Assembly: GCF_050947335.1 (NCBI RefSeq)
Contig: NC_134988.1
Coordinates: forward strand, 992,001-1,056,000
DNA: 64,000 bases
From: Megachile rotundata
Taxonomy: Eukaryota; Arthropoda; Insecta; Hymenoptera; Megachilidae
Direction of reading: 5' to 3'
The notes below the pieces were generated by a model. It ran no database searches and was not told the DNA's origin. It saw nothing but the letters and a program-made list of their open reading frames with translations. Positions 16,591 through 33,270 of the stretch are shown in pieces (positions within the stretch are counted from its first letter, which is position 1; each line of letters starts with the position of its first letter). The position numbers were made by a program, and so were the translations under genes.

Positions 16591-17760
16591 ACAATCACAA
16601 TCATACAATCGCAAGCATACAATCACATTCATACAATCTCAATCATACAATCTCAATCATACAATCACAATCATACAATTACAATCATACAATTACAATC
16701 ATACAACCACAATCATACAATCACAATCATACATTCAAAATCATGCAATCACAATCATACAATCACAATCATGCAATGACAATCATACAATCACAATCAT
16801 ACATTCAAAATCATGCAATCACAATCATACAATCACAATCATGCAATCACAATCATACAATCACAATCATACAATCACAATCATACAATCACAATCATAC
16901 AATCACAATCATACAATCACAATCATACAATCACAATCATACAATCACAATCATACAATCACAATCATACAATCACAATCATACAATCACTATCATACAA
17001 TCACAATCATACAATCGCAATCATACAATCGCAAGCATACAATCACATTCATACAATCTCAATCATACAATCTCAATCATACAATCACAATCATACAATC
17101 ACAATCATACAATCGCAAGCATACAATCACATTCATACAATCTCAATCATACAATCTCAATCATACAATCACAATCATACAATTACAATCATACAATTAC
17201 AATCATACAATCACAATCATACAATCACTATCATACAATCACAATCATACAATCACAATCATACAATCGCAATCATACAATCGAATTCATACAATCGCAA
17301 TCATACAATCACAATCATACAATCGCAATCATACAATCACAATCATACGATCACAATCATACAATCACAATCATACAATCGAATTCATACAATCGCAATC
17401 ATACAATCGCAATCATACAATCGCAATCATACAATTACAATCTCCCAAATACAATCTCCCAAATACAATCATACAATCACAATCATACAATCACAATTAT
17501 ACAATCACAATCATACAATCACAATCATACTATCACAATCATACAATCACAATCATACAATCACAATCATACAATCACAATCATACAATCACAATCATAC
17601 ATTCAAAATCATGCAATCACAACCATACAATCACAATCATGCAATCACAATCATACAATCACAATCAGACATTCAAAATCATGCAGTCACAATCATACAA
17701 TCACAATCATGCAATCACAATCATAGAATCACAATCATACAATCACAATCATACAATCAC
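16591..17760 (+). repeat. 1.2-kb satellite block, copy 1 (pair at 21.0 kb)
   Basis: This block shares rare variants with 21,031-22,270. GCAATGAC, a G that is otherwise nearly absent, occurs at 16,775 and 21,213, an offset of 4,438 bp (317 units). A run of canonical units after CATGC follows at the same offset. Further right the CACAATCAGAC variant at 17,668 pairs with 22,190 at offset 4,522, so the second copy carries six additional units (84 bp). The spacing to the second copy contains no register shift, consistent with the absence of deletion cassettes in that interval. Confidence 0.85.
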
Positions 17761-20700
17761 TATCATACAATCACAATCATACAATCGCAATCATACAATC
17801 GCAAGCATACAATCACATTCATACAATCTCAATCATACAATCTCAATCATACAATCACAATCATACAATTACAATCATACAATTACAATCATACAATCAC
17901 AATCATACAATCACAATCATACTATCACAATCATACAATCACAATCATACAATCACAATCATACAATCACAATCATACAATCACAATCATACAATCGCAG
18001 TCATACGATTACAATCTCCCAAATACAATCTCCCAAATACAATCATACAATCACAATCATACAATTACAATCATACAATTACAATCATACAACCACAATC
18101 ATACAATCACAATCATACATTCAAAATCATGCAATCACAATCATACAATCACAATCATACAATCGCAATCATACAATCGAATTCATACAATCGCAATCAT
18201 ACAATCACAATCATACAATCGCAATCATACAATCACAATCATACAATCACAATCATACAATCACAATCATACAATCGAATTCATACAATCGCAATCATAC
18301 AATCGCAATCATACAATCGCAGTCATACGATTACAATCTCCCAAATACAATCTCCCAAATACAATCATACAATCACAATCATACAATCACAATCATACAA
18401 TCACAATCATACAATCACAATCATACTATCACAATCATACAATCACAATCATACAATCACAATCATACAATCACAATCATACATTCAAAATCATGCAATC
18501 ACAACCATACAATCACAATCATGCAATCACAATCATACAATCACAATCATACAATCACAATCATACAATCACAATCATACTATCACAATCATACAATCAC
18601 AATCATACAATCACAATCATACAATCACAATCATACATTCAAAATCATGCAACCACAACCATACAATCACAATCATGCAATCACAATCATACAATCACAA
18701 TCATACATTCAAAATCATGCAATCACAATCATACAATCACAATCATACTATCACAATCATACAATCACAATCATACAATCACAATCATGCAATCACAATC
18801 ATACAATCACAATCATGCAATCACAATCATACAATCACAATCATACAATCACAATCATACAATCACAATCATACAATCACAATCATACAATCACAATCAT
18901 ACAATCACAATCATACTATCACAATCATACAATCACAATCATACAATCACAATCATACAATCACAATCATAGAATCACAATCATAGAATCACAATCATAC
19001 AATCACAATCATACAATCGCAATCATACAATCACAATCATACAATCACTATCATACAATCACAATCATACAATCACAATCATACAATCACAATCATACAA
19101 TCGAAAGCATACAATCACATTCATACAATCTCAATCATACAATCTCAATCATACAATCACAATCATACAATCACAATCATACAATCACAATCATACATTC
19201 AAAATCATGCAATCACAACCATACAATCACAATCATGCAATCACAATCATACGATCACAATCATACATTCAAAATCATGCAATCACAATCATACAATCAC
19301 AATCATACAATCACAATCATACAATCACAATCATAGAATCACAATCATAGAATCACAATCATACAATCACAATCATACAATCGCAATCATACAATCACAA
19401 TCATACAATCACTATCATACAATCACAATCATACAATCACAATCATACAATCGCAAGCATACAATCACATTCATACAATCTCAATCATACAATCTCAATC
19501 ATACAATCACAATCATACAATTACAATCATACAATTACAATCATACAATCACAATCATACAATCACTATCATACAATCACAATCATACAATCACAATCAT
19601 ACAATCGCAATCATACAATCGAATTCATACAATCGCAATCATACAATCACAATCATACAATCGCAATCATACAATCACAATCATACAATCACAATCATAC
19701 AATCACAATCATACAATCGAATTCATACAATCGCAATCATACAATCGCAATCATACAATCGCAATCATACGATTACAATCTCCCAAATACAATCTCCCAA
19801 ATACAATCATACAATCACAATCATACAATCACAATCATACAATCACAATCATACAATCACAATCATACTATCACAATCATACAACCACAATCATACAATC
19901 ACAATCATACAATCACAATCATACATTCAAAATCATGCAATCACAACCATAGAATCACAATCATGCAATCACAATCATACAATCACAATCATACATTCAA
20001 AATCATGCAATCACAATCATACAATCACAATCATGCAATCACAATCATACAATCACAATCATACAATCACAATCATACAATCACAATCATACAATCGCAA
20101 GCATACAATCACATTCGTACAATCTCAATCATACAATCTCAATCATACAATCACAATCATACAATTACAATCATGCAATTACAACCATGCAATTACAATC
20201 ATACAATCACAATCATACAATCACTATCATACAATCACAATCATACAATCACAATCATACAATCGCAATCATACAATCGAATTCATACAATCGCAATCAT
20301 ACAATCACAATCATACAATCGCAATCATACAATCACAATCATACAATCACAATCATACAATCGAATTCATACAATCGCAATCATACAATCGCAATCATAC
20401 AATCGCAGTCATACGATTACAATCTCCCAAATACAATCTCCCAAATACAATCATACAATCACAATCATACAATCACAATCATACAATCACAATCATACAA
20501 TCACAATCATACTATCACAATCATACAATCACAATCATACAATCACAATCATACAATCACAATCATACATTCAAAATCATGCAATCACAACCATACAATC
20601 ACAATCATGCAATCACAATCATACAATCACAATCATACATTCAAAATCATGCAATCACAATCATACAATCACAATCATGCAATCACAATCATACAATCAC

Positions 20701-21030
20701 AATCATACAATCACAATCATACAATCACAATCATACTATCACAATCATACAATCACAATCATACAATCACAATCATACAATCACAATCATACATTCAAAA
20801 TCATGCAATCACAACCATACAATCACAATCATGCAATCACAATCATACAATCACAATCATACATTCAAAATCATGCAATCACAATCATACAATCACAATC
20901 ATGCAATCACAATCATACAATCACAATCATACAATCACAATCATACAATCACAATCATACTATCACAATCATACAATCACAATCATACAATCACAATCAT
21001 ACAATCACTATCATACAATCACAATCATAC
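17761..21030 (+). repeat. Satellite segment with TCGCAGTC subfamily and two double-TAG sites
   Basis: C-rich clusters lie near 18015, 18337, 19770 and 20423. The variant TCGCAGTCATACG occurs at about 17997, 18320 and 20405. Position 18,129 aligns with 7,729 at an offset of 10,400 bp, which is 14 x 743 minus 2 and matches the two deletion cassettes in between. Paired CATAG units occur near 18,970-18,988 and at 19,334-19,350. An ATTACAACCATGC combination unique in the window lies at about 20,177. Nothing except satellite is present. Confidence 0.85.
19102..19350 (+). repeat. Double-TAG module
   Basis: This copy is intact, with the same length as the one at 6546 and TAGs at 19334 and 19348. A further TAG pair without the CGAAAGCAT part lies about 0.36 kb upstream. 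Confidence 0.9.
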
Positions 21031-22270
21031 AATCACAATCATACAATCGCAAGCATACAATCACATTCATACAATCTCAATCATACAATCTCAATCATAC
21101 AATCACAATCATACAATTACAATCATACAATTACAATCATACAACCACAATCATACAATCACAATCATACATTCAAAATCATGCAATCACAATCATACAA
21201 TCACAATCATGCAATGACAATCATACAATCACAATCATACATTCAAAATCATGCAATCACAATCATACAATCACAATCATGCAATCACAATCATACAATC
21301 ACAATCATACAATCACAATCATACAATCACAATCATACAATCACAATCATACAATCACAATCATACAATCACAATCATACAATCACAATCATACAATCAC
21401 AATCATACAATCACTATCATACAATCACAATCATACAATCGCAATCATACAATCGCAAGCATACAATCACATTCATACAATCTCAATCATACAATCTCAA
21501 TCATACAATCACAATCATACAATCACAATCATACATTCAAAATCATGCAACCACAATCATACAATCACAATCATGCAATCACAATCATACAATCACAATC
21601 ATACAATCACAATCATACAATCGCAAGCATACAATCACATTCATACAATCTCAATCATACAATCTCAATCATACAATCACAATCATACAATTACAATCAT
21701 ACAATTACAATCATACAATCACAATCATACAATGACTATCATACAATCACAATCATACAATCACAATCATACAATCACAATCATACAATCGCAATCATAC
21801 AATCGAATTCATACAATCGCAATCATACAATCACAATCATACAATCGCAATCATACAATCACAATCATACGATCACAATCATACAATCACAATCATACAA
21901 TCGAATTCATACAATCGCAATCATACAATCGCAATCATACAATCGCAATCATACAATTACAATCTCCCAAATACAATCTCCCAAATGCAATCATACAATC
22001 ACAATAATACAATCACAATCATACAATCACAATCATACAATCACAATCATACTATCACAATCATACAATCACAATCATACGATCACAATCATACAATCAC
22101 AATCATACAATCACAATCATACATTCAAAATCATGCAATCACAACCATACAATCACAATCATGCAATCACAATCATACAATCACAATCAGACATTCAAAA
22201 TCATGCAATCACAATCATACAATCACAATCATGCAATCACAATCATAGAATCACAATCATACAATCACAA
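21031..22270 (+). repeat. 1.2-kb satellite block, copy 2 (pair at 16.6 kb)
   Basis: This is the second copy of the 16,591-17,760 block, offset 4,438 bp at its left side and 4,522 bp at its right side. It shares GCAATGAC (21,213) and CAGAC (22,190). Local differences include CCCAAATGC at about 21,983 where most modules read CCCAAATAC, and an ACAATAATAC unit at about 22,003. The 84-bp length difference is an exact six units. Confidence 0.84.
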
Positions 22271-24800
22271 TCATACAATCACTATCATACAATCACAATC
22301 ATACAATCGCAATCATACAATCGCAAGCATACAATCACATTCATACAATCTCAATCATACAATCTCAATCATACAATCACAATCATACAATTACAATCAT
22401 ACAATTACAATCATACAATCACAATCATACAATCACAATCATACTATCACAATCATACAATCACAATCATACAATCACAATCATACAATCACAATCATAC
22501 AATCACAATCATACATTCAAAATCATACAATCACAATCATACAATCGCAATCATACAATCACAATCATACAATCGCAATCATACAATTGCAATCTCCCAA
22601 ATACAATCTCCCAAATACAATCTCCCAAATACAATCATACAATCACAATCATACAATCACAATCATACAATCACAATCATGCAATCACAATCATACATTC
22701 AAAATCATGCAATCACAACCATACAATCACAATCATGCAATCACAATCATACAATCACAATCATACATTCAAAATCATGCAATCACAATCATACAATCAC
22801 AATCATGCAATCACAATCATACAATCACAATCATACAATCACAATCATACAATCACAATCATACAATCACAATCATACAATCACAATCATACAATCACAA
22901 TCATACAATCACAATCATACAATCGAATTCATACAATCGCAATCATACAATCGCAATCATACAATCGCAGTCATACGATTACAATCTCCCAAATACAATC
23001 TCCCAAATACAATCATACAATCACAATCATACAATTACAATCATACAATTACAATCATACAACCACAATCATACAATCACAATCATACATTCAAAATCAT
23101 GCAATCACAATCATACAATCACAATCATACAATCGCAATCATACAATCGAATTCATACAATCGCAATCATACAATCACAATCATACAATCGCAATCATAC
23201 AATCACAATCATACAATCACAATCATACAATCACAATCATACAATCGAATTCATACAATCGCAATCATACAATCGCAATCATACAATCGCAGTCATACGT
23301 TAACAATCTCCCAAATACAATCATACAATCACAATCATACAATCACAATCATACAATCACAATCATACAATCACAATCATACTATCACAATCATACAATC
23401 ACAATCATACAATCACAATCATACAATCACAATCATACATTCAAAATCATGCAATCACAACCATACAATCACAATCATGCAATCACAATCATACAATCAC
23501 AATCATACATTCAAAATCATGCAATCACAATCATACAATCACAATCATGCAATCACAATCATACAATCACAATCATACAATCACAATCATACAATCACAA
23601 TCATACTATCACAATCATACAATCACAATCATACAATCACAATCATACATTCAAAATCATGCAACCACAACCATACAATCACAATCATGCAATCACAATC
23701 ATACAATCACAATCATACATTCAAAATCATGCAATCACAATCATACAATCACAATCATACTATCACAATCATACAATCACAATCATACAATCACAATCAT
23801 GCAATCACAATCATACAATCACAATCATGCAATCACAATCATACAATCACAATCATACAATCACAATCATACAATCACAATCATACAATCACAATCATAC
23901 AATCACAATCATACAATCACAATCATACAATCACAATCATACAATCACAATCATACAATCACTATCATACAATCACAATCATACAATCACAATCATACAA
24001 TCGCAAGCATACAATCACATTCATACAATCTCAATCATACAATCTCAATCATACAATCACAATCATACAATCACAATCATACATTCAAAATCATGCAATC
24101 ACAATCATACAATCACAATCATGCAATCACAATCATACAATCACAATCATACAATCACAATCATACAATCGCAAGCATACAATCACATTCATACAATCTC
24201 AATCATACAATCTCAATCATACAATCACAATCATACAATCACAATCATACAATTACAATCATACAATTACAATCATACAATCACAATCATACAATCACTA
24301 TCATACAATCACAATCATACAATCACAATCATACAATCGCAATCATACAATCGAATTCATACAATCGCAATCATACAATCACAATCATACAATCGCAATC
24401 ATACAATCACAATCATACAATCACAATCATACAATCACAATCATACAATCGAATTCATACAATCGCAATCATACAATCGCAATCATACAATCGCAATCAT
24501 ACAATCGCAATCATACAATTACAATCTCCCAAATACAATCTCCCAAATACAATCATACAATCACAATCATACAATCACAATCATACAATCACAATCATAC
24601 TATCACAATCATACAATCACAATCATACAATCACAATCATACAATCACAATCATACAATCACAATCATACATTCAAAATCATGCAATCACAACCATACAA
24701 TCACAATCATGCAATCACAATCATACAATCACAATCAGACATTCAAAATCATGCAATCACAATCATACAATCACAATCATGCAATCACAATCATAGAATC
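22271..24800 (+). repeat. Satellite segment containing a third copy of the 7.1-8.6-kb block
   Basis: About 22,466-23,800 repeats the block seen at 7,110-8,560 and 12,835-14,285. GCAATCTCCC at 22,589 pairs with 12,958 (offset 9,631, which is 14 x 688 minus 1, with one deletion cassette crossed). This copy has lost one C-rich unit at about 23,300, where the junction reads CATACGTTAACAATC and creates a GTTAAC seen nowhere else. The right part (24.0-24.8 kb) carries the CAGAC variant at 24,738, which is 182 units from the one at 22,190. Confidence 0.84.
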
Positions 24801-25948
24801 ACAATCATACAATCACAATCATACAATCACAATCATACTATCACAATCATACAATCACAATCATACAATCACAATCATACAATCACAATCATACATTCAA
24901 AATCATGCAATCACAACCATACAATCACAATCATGCAATCACAATCATACAATCACAATCATACATTCAAAATCATGCAATCACAATCATACAATCAGAA
25001 TCATGCAATCACAATCATACAATCACAATCATACAATCACAATCATACAATCACAATCATACTATCACAATCATACAATCACAATCATACAATCACAATC
25101 ATACAATCACAATCATACATTCAAAATCATGCAATCACAATCATACAATCACAATCATGCAATCACAATCATACAATCACAATCATACAATCACAATCAT
25201 GCAATCACAATCATACAATCACAATCATACAATCACAATCATACATTCAAAATCATGCAATCACAACCATACAATCACAATCATGCAATCACAATCATAC
25301 AATCACAATCATACATTCAAAATCATGCAATCACAATCATACAATCACAATCATGCAATCACAATCATACAATCACAATCATACTATCACAATCATGCAA
25401 TCACAATCATACAATCACAATCATACAATCACAATCATACATTCAAAATCATGCAATCACAACCATACAATCACAATCATGCAATCACAATCATACAATC
25501 ACAATCATACATTCAAAATCATGCAATCACAATCATACAATCACAATCATGCAATCACAATCATACAATCACAATCGTACAATCACAATCATACAATCAC
25601 AATCATACAATCACAATCATACAATCACAATCATACAATCACAATCATACAATCACTATCATACAATCACAATCATACAATCACAATCATACAATCGCAA
25701 GCATACAATCACATTCATACAATCTCAATCATACAATCTCAATCATACAATCACAATCATACAATTACAATCATACAATTACAATCATACAATCACAATC
25801 ATACAATCACTATCATACAATCACAATCATACAATCACAATCATACAATCGCAATCATACAATCGAATTCATACAATCGCAATCATACAATCACAATCAT
25901 ACAATCGCAATCATACAATCACAATCATACAATCGCAATCATACAATT

Positions 25949-26004
25949 ACAATCTCCCAAATACAATCTCCCAAATACAATCTCCCAAATACAATCTCCC
26001 AAAT
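25949..26004 (+). repeat. Four-unit C-rich cluster
   Basis: Four consecutive ACAATCTCCCAAAT units are followed within about 90 bp by the ATTATGC variant, the same association as at 32,571, 50,444, 57,319 and 61,562. Confidence 0.95.
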
Positions 26005-26432
26005 ACAATCATACAATCACAATCATACAACCACAATCATACAACCACAATCATGCAATCACAATCATACATTCAAAATTATGCAATCACAATCATACAA
26101 TCACAATCATACAATCACAATCATACAATCACAATCATACAATCACAATCATACAATCACAATCATACAATCACAATCATACAATCACAATCATACAATC
26201 ACAATCATACAATCATAATCATACAATCACAATCATACAATCACAATCATACAATCGCAATCATACAATTACAATCTCCCAAATACAATCTCCCAAATAC
26301 AATCATACAATCACAATCATACAATCACAATCATACAATCACAATCATACAATCACAATCACACTATCACAATCATACAATCACAATCATACAATCACAA
26401 TCATACAATCACAATCATACAATCACAATCAT

Positions 26433-26560
26433 ACATTCAAAATCATGCAATCACAATCATACGATCACAATCATACATTCAAAATCATGCAATCACAATC
26501 ATACAATCACAATCATACAATCACAATCATACAATCACAATCATAGAATCACAATCATAG
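26433..26560 (+). repeat. Double-TAG module, left part missing
   Basis: Only the part from ACATTCAAAATC through ATACGATC to the two TAGs (26544, 26558) is present. Confidence 0.85.
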
Positions 26561-27464
26561 AATCACAATCATACAATCACAATCATACAATCGCAATCAT
26601 ACAATCACAATCATACAATCACTATCATACAATCACAATCATACAATCACAATCATACAATCACAATCAAACAATCACAATCATACAATTGAATTCATAC
26701 AATCGCAATCATACAATCGCAATCATACGATTACAATCTCCCAAATACAATCTCCCAAATACAATCATACAATCACAATCATACAATCACAATCATACAA
26801 TCACAATCATACAATCACAATCATACTATCACAATCATACAATCACAATCATACAATCACAATCATACAATCACAATCATACATTCAAAATCATGCAATC
26901 ACAATCATACAATCACAATCATGCAATCACAATCATACAATCACAATCATACATTCAAAATCATGCAATCACAATCATACATTCAAAATCATGCAATCAC
27001 AATCATACAATCACAATCATGCAATCACAATCATACAATCACAATCATACAATCACAATCATACAATCACAATCATACAATCACTATCATACAATCACAA
27101 TCATACAATCACAATCATACAATCGCAATCATACAATCGAATTCATACAATCGCAATCATACAATCACAATCATACAATCGCAATCATACAATCACAATC
27201 ATACATTCAAAATCATGCAATCACAACCATACAATCACAATCATGCAATCACAATCATACAATCACAATCATACATTCAAAATCATACAATCACAATCAT
27301 ACAATCGCAATCATACAATCGAATTCATACAATCGCAATCATACAATCACAATCATACAATCGCAATCATACAATCACAATCATACAATCACAATCATAC
27401 AATCACAATCATACAATCGAATTCATACAATCGCAATCATACAATCGCAATCATACAATTACAA

Positions 27465-28234
27465 TCTCCCAAATACAATCTCCCAAATACAATCATACAA
27501 TCACAATCATACAATCACAATCATACAATCACAATCATACAATCACAATCATACTATCACAATCATACAATCACAATCATACAATCACAATCATACAATC
27601 ACAATCATACAATCACAATCATACATTCAAAATCATGCAATCACAACCATACAATCACAATCATGCAATCACAATCATACAATCACAATCATACATTCAA
27701 AATCATGCAATCACAATCATACAATCACAATCATGCAATCACAATCATACAATCACAATCATACAATCACAATCATACAATCACAATCATACAATCACAA
27801 TCATACAATCACAATCATACAATCACAATCATACAATCACAATCATACAATCACAATCATACAATCACTATCATACAATCACAATCATACAATCACAATC
27901 ATACAATCGCAAGCATACAATCACATTCATACAATCTCAATCATACAATCTCAATCATACAATCACAATCATACAATTACAATCATATAATTACAATCAT
28001 ACAATCACAATCATACAATCACTATCATACAATCACAATCATACAATCACAATCATACAATCGCAATCATACAATCGAATTCATACAATCGCAATCATAC
28101 AATCACAATCATACAATCGCAATCATACAATCACAATCATACAATCACAATCATACAATCACAATTATACAATCGAATTCATACAATCGCAATCTTGCAA
28201 TCACAATCATACAATCGCAATCATACAATTACAA
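27465..28234 (+). repeat. Representative ~770-bp higher-order module (55 units)
   Basis: This is a well-ordered example of the module that recurs through the window. In order it shows the C-rich pair, about four canonical units, ACTATC, more canonical units, ACATTCAAAATC-ATGC with ACAACCATAC, a second ACATTCAAAATC-ATGC, a long canonical run, CACTATC, TCGCAAGCAT, CACATTC, two TCTCAATC, two ATTAC, CACTATC, TCGC, TCGAATTC, alternating TCGC, a second TCGAATTC, then the next C-rich pair. The spacing 33,820 to 34,590 is also 770 bp. Other modules are shortened or lengthened by whole units, so 770 bp is a mode and not a strict period. Confidence 0.8.
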
Positions 28235-31200
28235 TCTCCCAAATACAATCTCCCAAAAACAATCATACAATCACAATCATACAATCACAATCATACAATC
28301 ACAACCATACAATCACAATCATACTATCACAATCATACAATCACAATCATACAATCACAATCATACAATCACAATCATACATTCAAAATCATGCAATCAC
28401 AACCATACAATCACAATCATGCAATCACAATCATACAATCACAATCATACATTCAAAATCATGCAATCACAATCATACAATCACAATCATGCAATCACAA
28501 TCATACAATCACAATCATACAATCACAATCATACAATCACAATCATACAATCACAATCATACAATCACTATCATACAATCACAATCATACAATCACAATC
28601 ATACAATCGCAAGCATACAATCACATTCATACAATCTCAATCATACAATCTCAATCATACAATCACAATCATACAATTACAATCATACAATTACAATCAT
28701 ACAACCACAATCATACAATCACAATCATACATTCAAAATCATGCAATCACAATCATACAATCACAATCATACAATCGCAATCATACAATCGAATTCATAC
28801 AATCGCAATCATACAATCACAATCATACAATCGCAATCATACAATCACAATCATACAATCACAATCATACAATCACAATCATACAATCACAATCATACAA
28901 TCGAATTCATACAATCGCAATCATACAATCGCAATCATACAATCGCAATCATACGATTACAATCTCCCAAATACAATCTCCCAAATACAATCATACAATC
29001 ACAATCATACAATCACAATCATACAATCACAATCATACAATCACAATCATACTATCACAATCATACAATCACAATCATACAATCACAATCATACAATCAC
29101 AATCATACATTCAAAATCATGCAATCACAACCATACAATCACAATCATGCAATCACAATCATACAATCACAATCATACATTCAAAATCATGCAATCACAA
29201 TCATACAATCACAATCATGCAATCACAATCATAAAATCACAATCATACAATCACAATCATACAGTCACAATCATGCAATCACAATCATACAATCACAATC
29301 ATACAATCGCAAGCATACAATCACATTCATACAATCTCAATCATACAATATCAATCATACAATCACAATCATACAATTACAATCATACAATTACAATCAT
29401 ACAATCACTATCATACAATCACAATCATACAATCACAATCATACAATCACAATCAAACAATCACAATCATACAATTGAATTCATACAATCGCAATCATAC
29501 AATCGCAATCATACGATTACAATCTCCCAAATACAATCTCCCAAATACAATCATACAATCACAATCATACAATCACAATCATACAATCACAATCATACAA
29601 TCACAATCATACTATCACAATCATACAATCACAATCATACAATCACAATCATACAATCACAATCATACATTCAAAATCATGCAATCACAACCATACAATC
29701 ACAATCATGCAAACACAATCATACAATCACAATCATACATTCAAAATCATGCAATCACAATCATACATTCAAAATCATGCAATCACAATCATACAATCAC
29801 AATCATGCAATCACAATCATACAATCACAATCATACAATCACAATCATACAATCACAATCATACAATCACTATCATACAATCACAATCATACAATCACAA
29901 TCATACAATCGCAATCATACAATCGAATTCATACAATCGCAATCATACAATCACAATCATACAATCGCAATCATACAATCACAATCATACAATCACAATC
30001 ATACAATCACAATCATACAATCGAATTCATACAATCGCAATCATACAATCGCAATCATACAATTACAATCTCCCAAATACAATCTCCCAAATACAATCAT
30101 ACAATCACAATCATACAATCACAATCATACAATCACAATCATACAATCACAATCATACTATCACAATCATACAATCACAATCATACAATCACAATCATAC
30201 AATCACAATCATACAATCACAATCATACAATCACAATCATACATTCAAAATCATGCAATCACAACCATACAATCACAATCATGCAATCACAATCATACAA
30301 TCACAATCATACATTCAAAATCATGCAATCACAATCATACAATCACAATCATGCAATCACAATCATACAATCACAATCATACAATCACAATCATACAATC
30401 ACAATCATACAATCACAATCATACAATCACAATCATACAATCACAATCATACAATCACAATCATACAATCACAATCATACAATCACTATCATACAATCAC
30501 AATCATACAATCACAATCATACAATCGCAAGCATACAATCACATTCATACAATCTCAATCATACAATCTCAATCATACAATCACAATCATACAATTACAA
30601 TCATATAATTACAATCATACAATCACAATCATACAATCACTATCATACAATCACAATCATACAATCACAATCATACAATCGCAATCATACAATCGAATTC
30701 ATACAATCGCAATCATACAATCACAATCATACAATCGCAATCATACAATCACAATCATACAATCACAATCATACAATCACAATCATACAATCGAATTCAT
30801 ACAATCGCAATCTTGCAATCACAATCATACAATCGCAATCATACAATTACAATCTCCCAAATACAATCTCCCAAAAACAATCATACAATCACAATCATAC
30901 AATCACAATCATACAATCACAATCATACAATCACAATCATACTATCACAATCATACAATCACAATCATACAATCACAATCATACAATCACAATCATACAT
31001 TCAAAATCATGCAATCACAACCATACAATCACAATCATGCAATCACAATCATACAATCACAATCATACATTCAAAATCATGCAATCACAATCATACAATC
31101 ACAATCATGCAATCACAATCATACAATCACAATCATACAATCACAATCATACAATCACAATCATACAATCACAATCATACAATCACTATCATACAATCAC

Positions 31201-32570
31201 AATCATACGATTACAATCTCCCAAATACAATCTCCCAAATACAATCATACAATCACAATCATACAATCACAATCATACAATCACAATCATACAATCACAA
31301 TCATACTATCACAATCATACAATGACAATCATACAATCACAATCATACAATCACAATCATACAATCACAATCATACAATCACAATCATACAATCACAATC
31401 ATACAATCACAATCATACAATCGAATTCATACAATCGCAAGCATACAATCACATTCATACAATCTCAATCATACAATCTCAATCATACAATCACAATCAT
31501 ACAATTACAATCATACAATTACAATCATACAACCACAATCATACAATCACAATCATACATTCAAAATCATGCAATCACAATCATACAATCACAATCATAC
31601 AATCGCAATCATACAATCGAATTCATACAATCGCAATCATACAATCACAATCATACAATCGCAATCATACAATCACAATCATACAATCACAATCATACAA
31701 TCACAATCATACAATCGAATTCATACAATCGCAATCATACAATCGCAATCATACAATCGCAATCATACGATTACAATCTCCCAAATACAATCTCCCAAAT
31801 ACAATCATACAATCACAATCATACAATCACAATCATACAATCACAATCATACAATCACAATCATACTATCACAATCATACAATCACAATCATACAATCAC
31901 AATCATACAATCACAATCATACATTCAAAATCATGCAATCACAACCATACAATCACAATCATGCAATTACAATCATACAATCACAATCATACATTCAAAA
32001 TCATGCAATCACAATCATACAATCACAATCATGCAATCACAATCATAAAATCACAATCATACAATCACAATCATACAGTCACAATCATGCAATCACAATC
32101 ATACAATCACAATCATACAATCGCAAGCATACAATCACATTCATACAATCTCAATCATACAATATCAATCATACAATCACAATCATACAATTACAATCAT
32201 ACAATTACAATCATACAATCACAATCATACAATCACTATCATACAATCACAATCATACAATCGCAATCATACAATCGAATTCATACAATCGCAATCATAC
32301 AATCACAATCATACAATCGCAAGCATACAATCACATTCATACAATCTCAATCATACAATCTCAATCATACAATCACAATCATACAATTACAATCATACAA
32401 TTACAATCATACAATTACAATCATACAATCACTATCATACAATCACAATCATACAATCACAATCATAGAATCGCAATCATACAATCGAATTCATACAATC
32501 GCAATCATACAATCACAATCATACAATCGCAATCATACAATCACAATCATACAATCGCAATCATACAATT

Positions 32571-32626
32571 ACAATCTCCCAAATACAATCTCCCAAATAC
32601 AATCTCCCAAATACAATCTCCCAAAT
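32571..32626 (+). repeat. Four-unit C-rich cluster
   Basis: Four consecutive C-rich units lie exactly 6,622 bp (473 units) after the cluster at 25,949. They are followed by ATTATGC (32,700) and the ACATC deletion (32,845). Confidence 0.95.
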
Positions 32627-33270
32627 ACAATCATACAATCACAATCATACAACCACAATCATACAATCACAATCATGCAATCACAATCATACATTCAAAA
32701 TTATGCAATCACAATCATACAATCACAATCATACAATCACAATCATACAATCACAATCATACAATCACAATCATACAATCACAATCATACAATCACAATC
32801 ATACAATCACAATCATACAATCATAATCATACAATTACAATCATACATCACAATCATACAATCACAATCATACAATCGCAATCATACAATCACAATCATA
32901 CATTCAAAATCATGCAATCACAATCATACAATCACAATCATACAATCGCAAGCATACAATCACATTCATACAATCTCAATCATACAATCTCAATCATACA
33001 ATCACAATCATACAATTACAATCATACAATTACAATCATACAATCACAATCATACAATCACTATCATACAATCACAATCATACAATCACAATCATACAAT
33101 CGCAATCATACAATCGAATTCATACAATCGCAATCATACAATCACAATCATACAATCGCAATCATACAATCACAATCATACAATCACAATCATACAATCA
33201 CAATCATACAATCACAATCATACAATCGAATTCATACAATCGCAATCATACAATCGCAATCATACGATTA

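Larger units (their letters stand above)
24801..26640 (+). repeat. Satellite segment dense in ACATTCAAAATCATGC units
   Basis: Between about 24,890 and 25,530 the ACATTCAAAATCATGC variant recurs every few units, more densely than elsewhere. A rare CACAATCGTAC unit follows at about 25,577. The segment ends with a four-unit C-rich cluster (25,949-26,004), the ATTATGC variant (26,088), a CATAATC unit (about 26,217) that here is not followed by the usual ACATC deletion, and a partial double-TAG module (26,433-26,560). Only satellite units are visible. Confidence 0.84.
26641..33270 (+). repeat. Satellite segment of ~0.7-0.8-kb modules, first block set
   Basis: This segment shows the module most regularly: C-rich clusters near 27,465, 28,235 and 28,970 are 735-770 bp apart. 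Rare variants define block copies. ACAATTGAATTCAT lies at about 26,686 and 29,472 (offset 2,786 = 199 units), TCTTGCAATCAC with CCCAAAAACAATC at about 28,190 and 30,808 (offset 2,618 = 187 units), and ACAATATCAATC at 29,345 and 32,159 (offset 2,814 = 201 units). The zero remainders agree with the absence of register shifts here. A four-unit C-rich cluster and a deletion cassette (32,571-32,849) lie near the right end. Confidence 0.87.
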
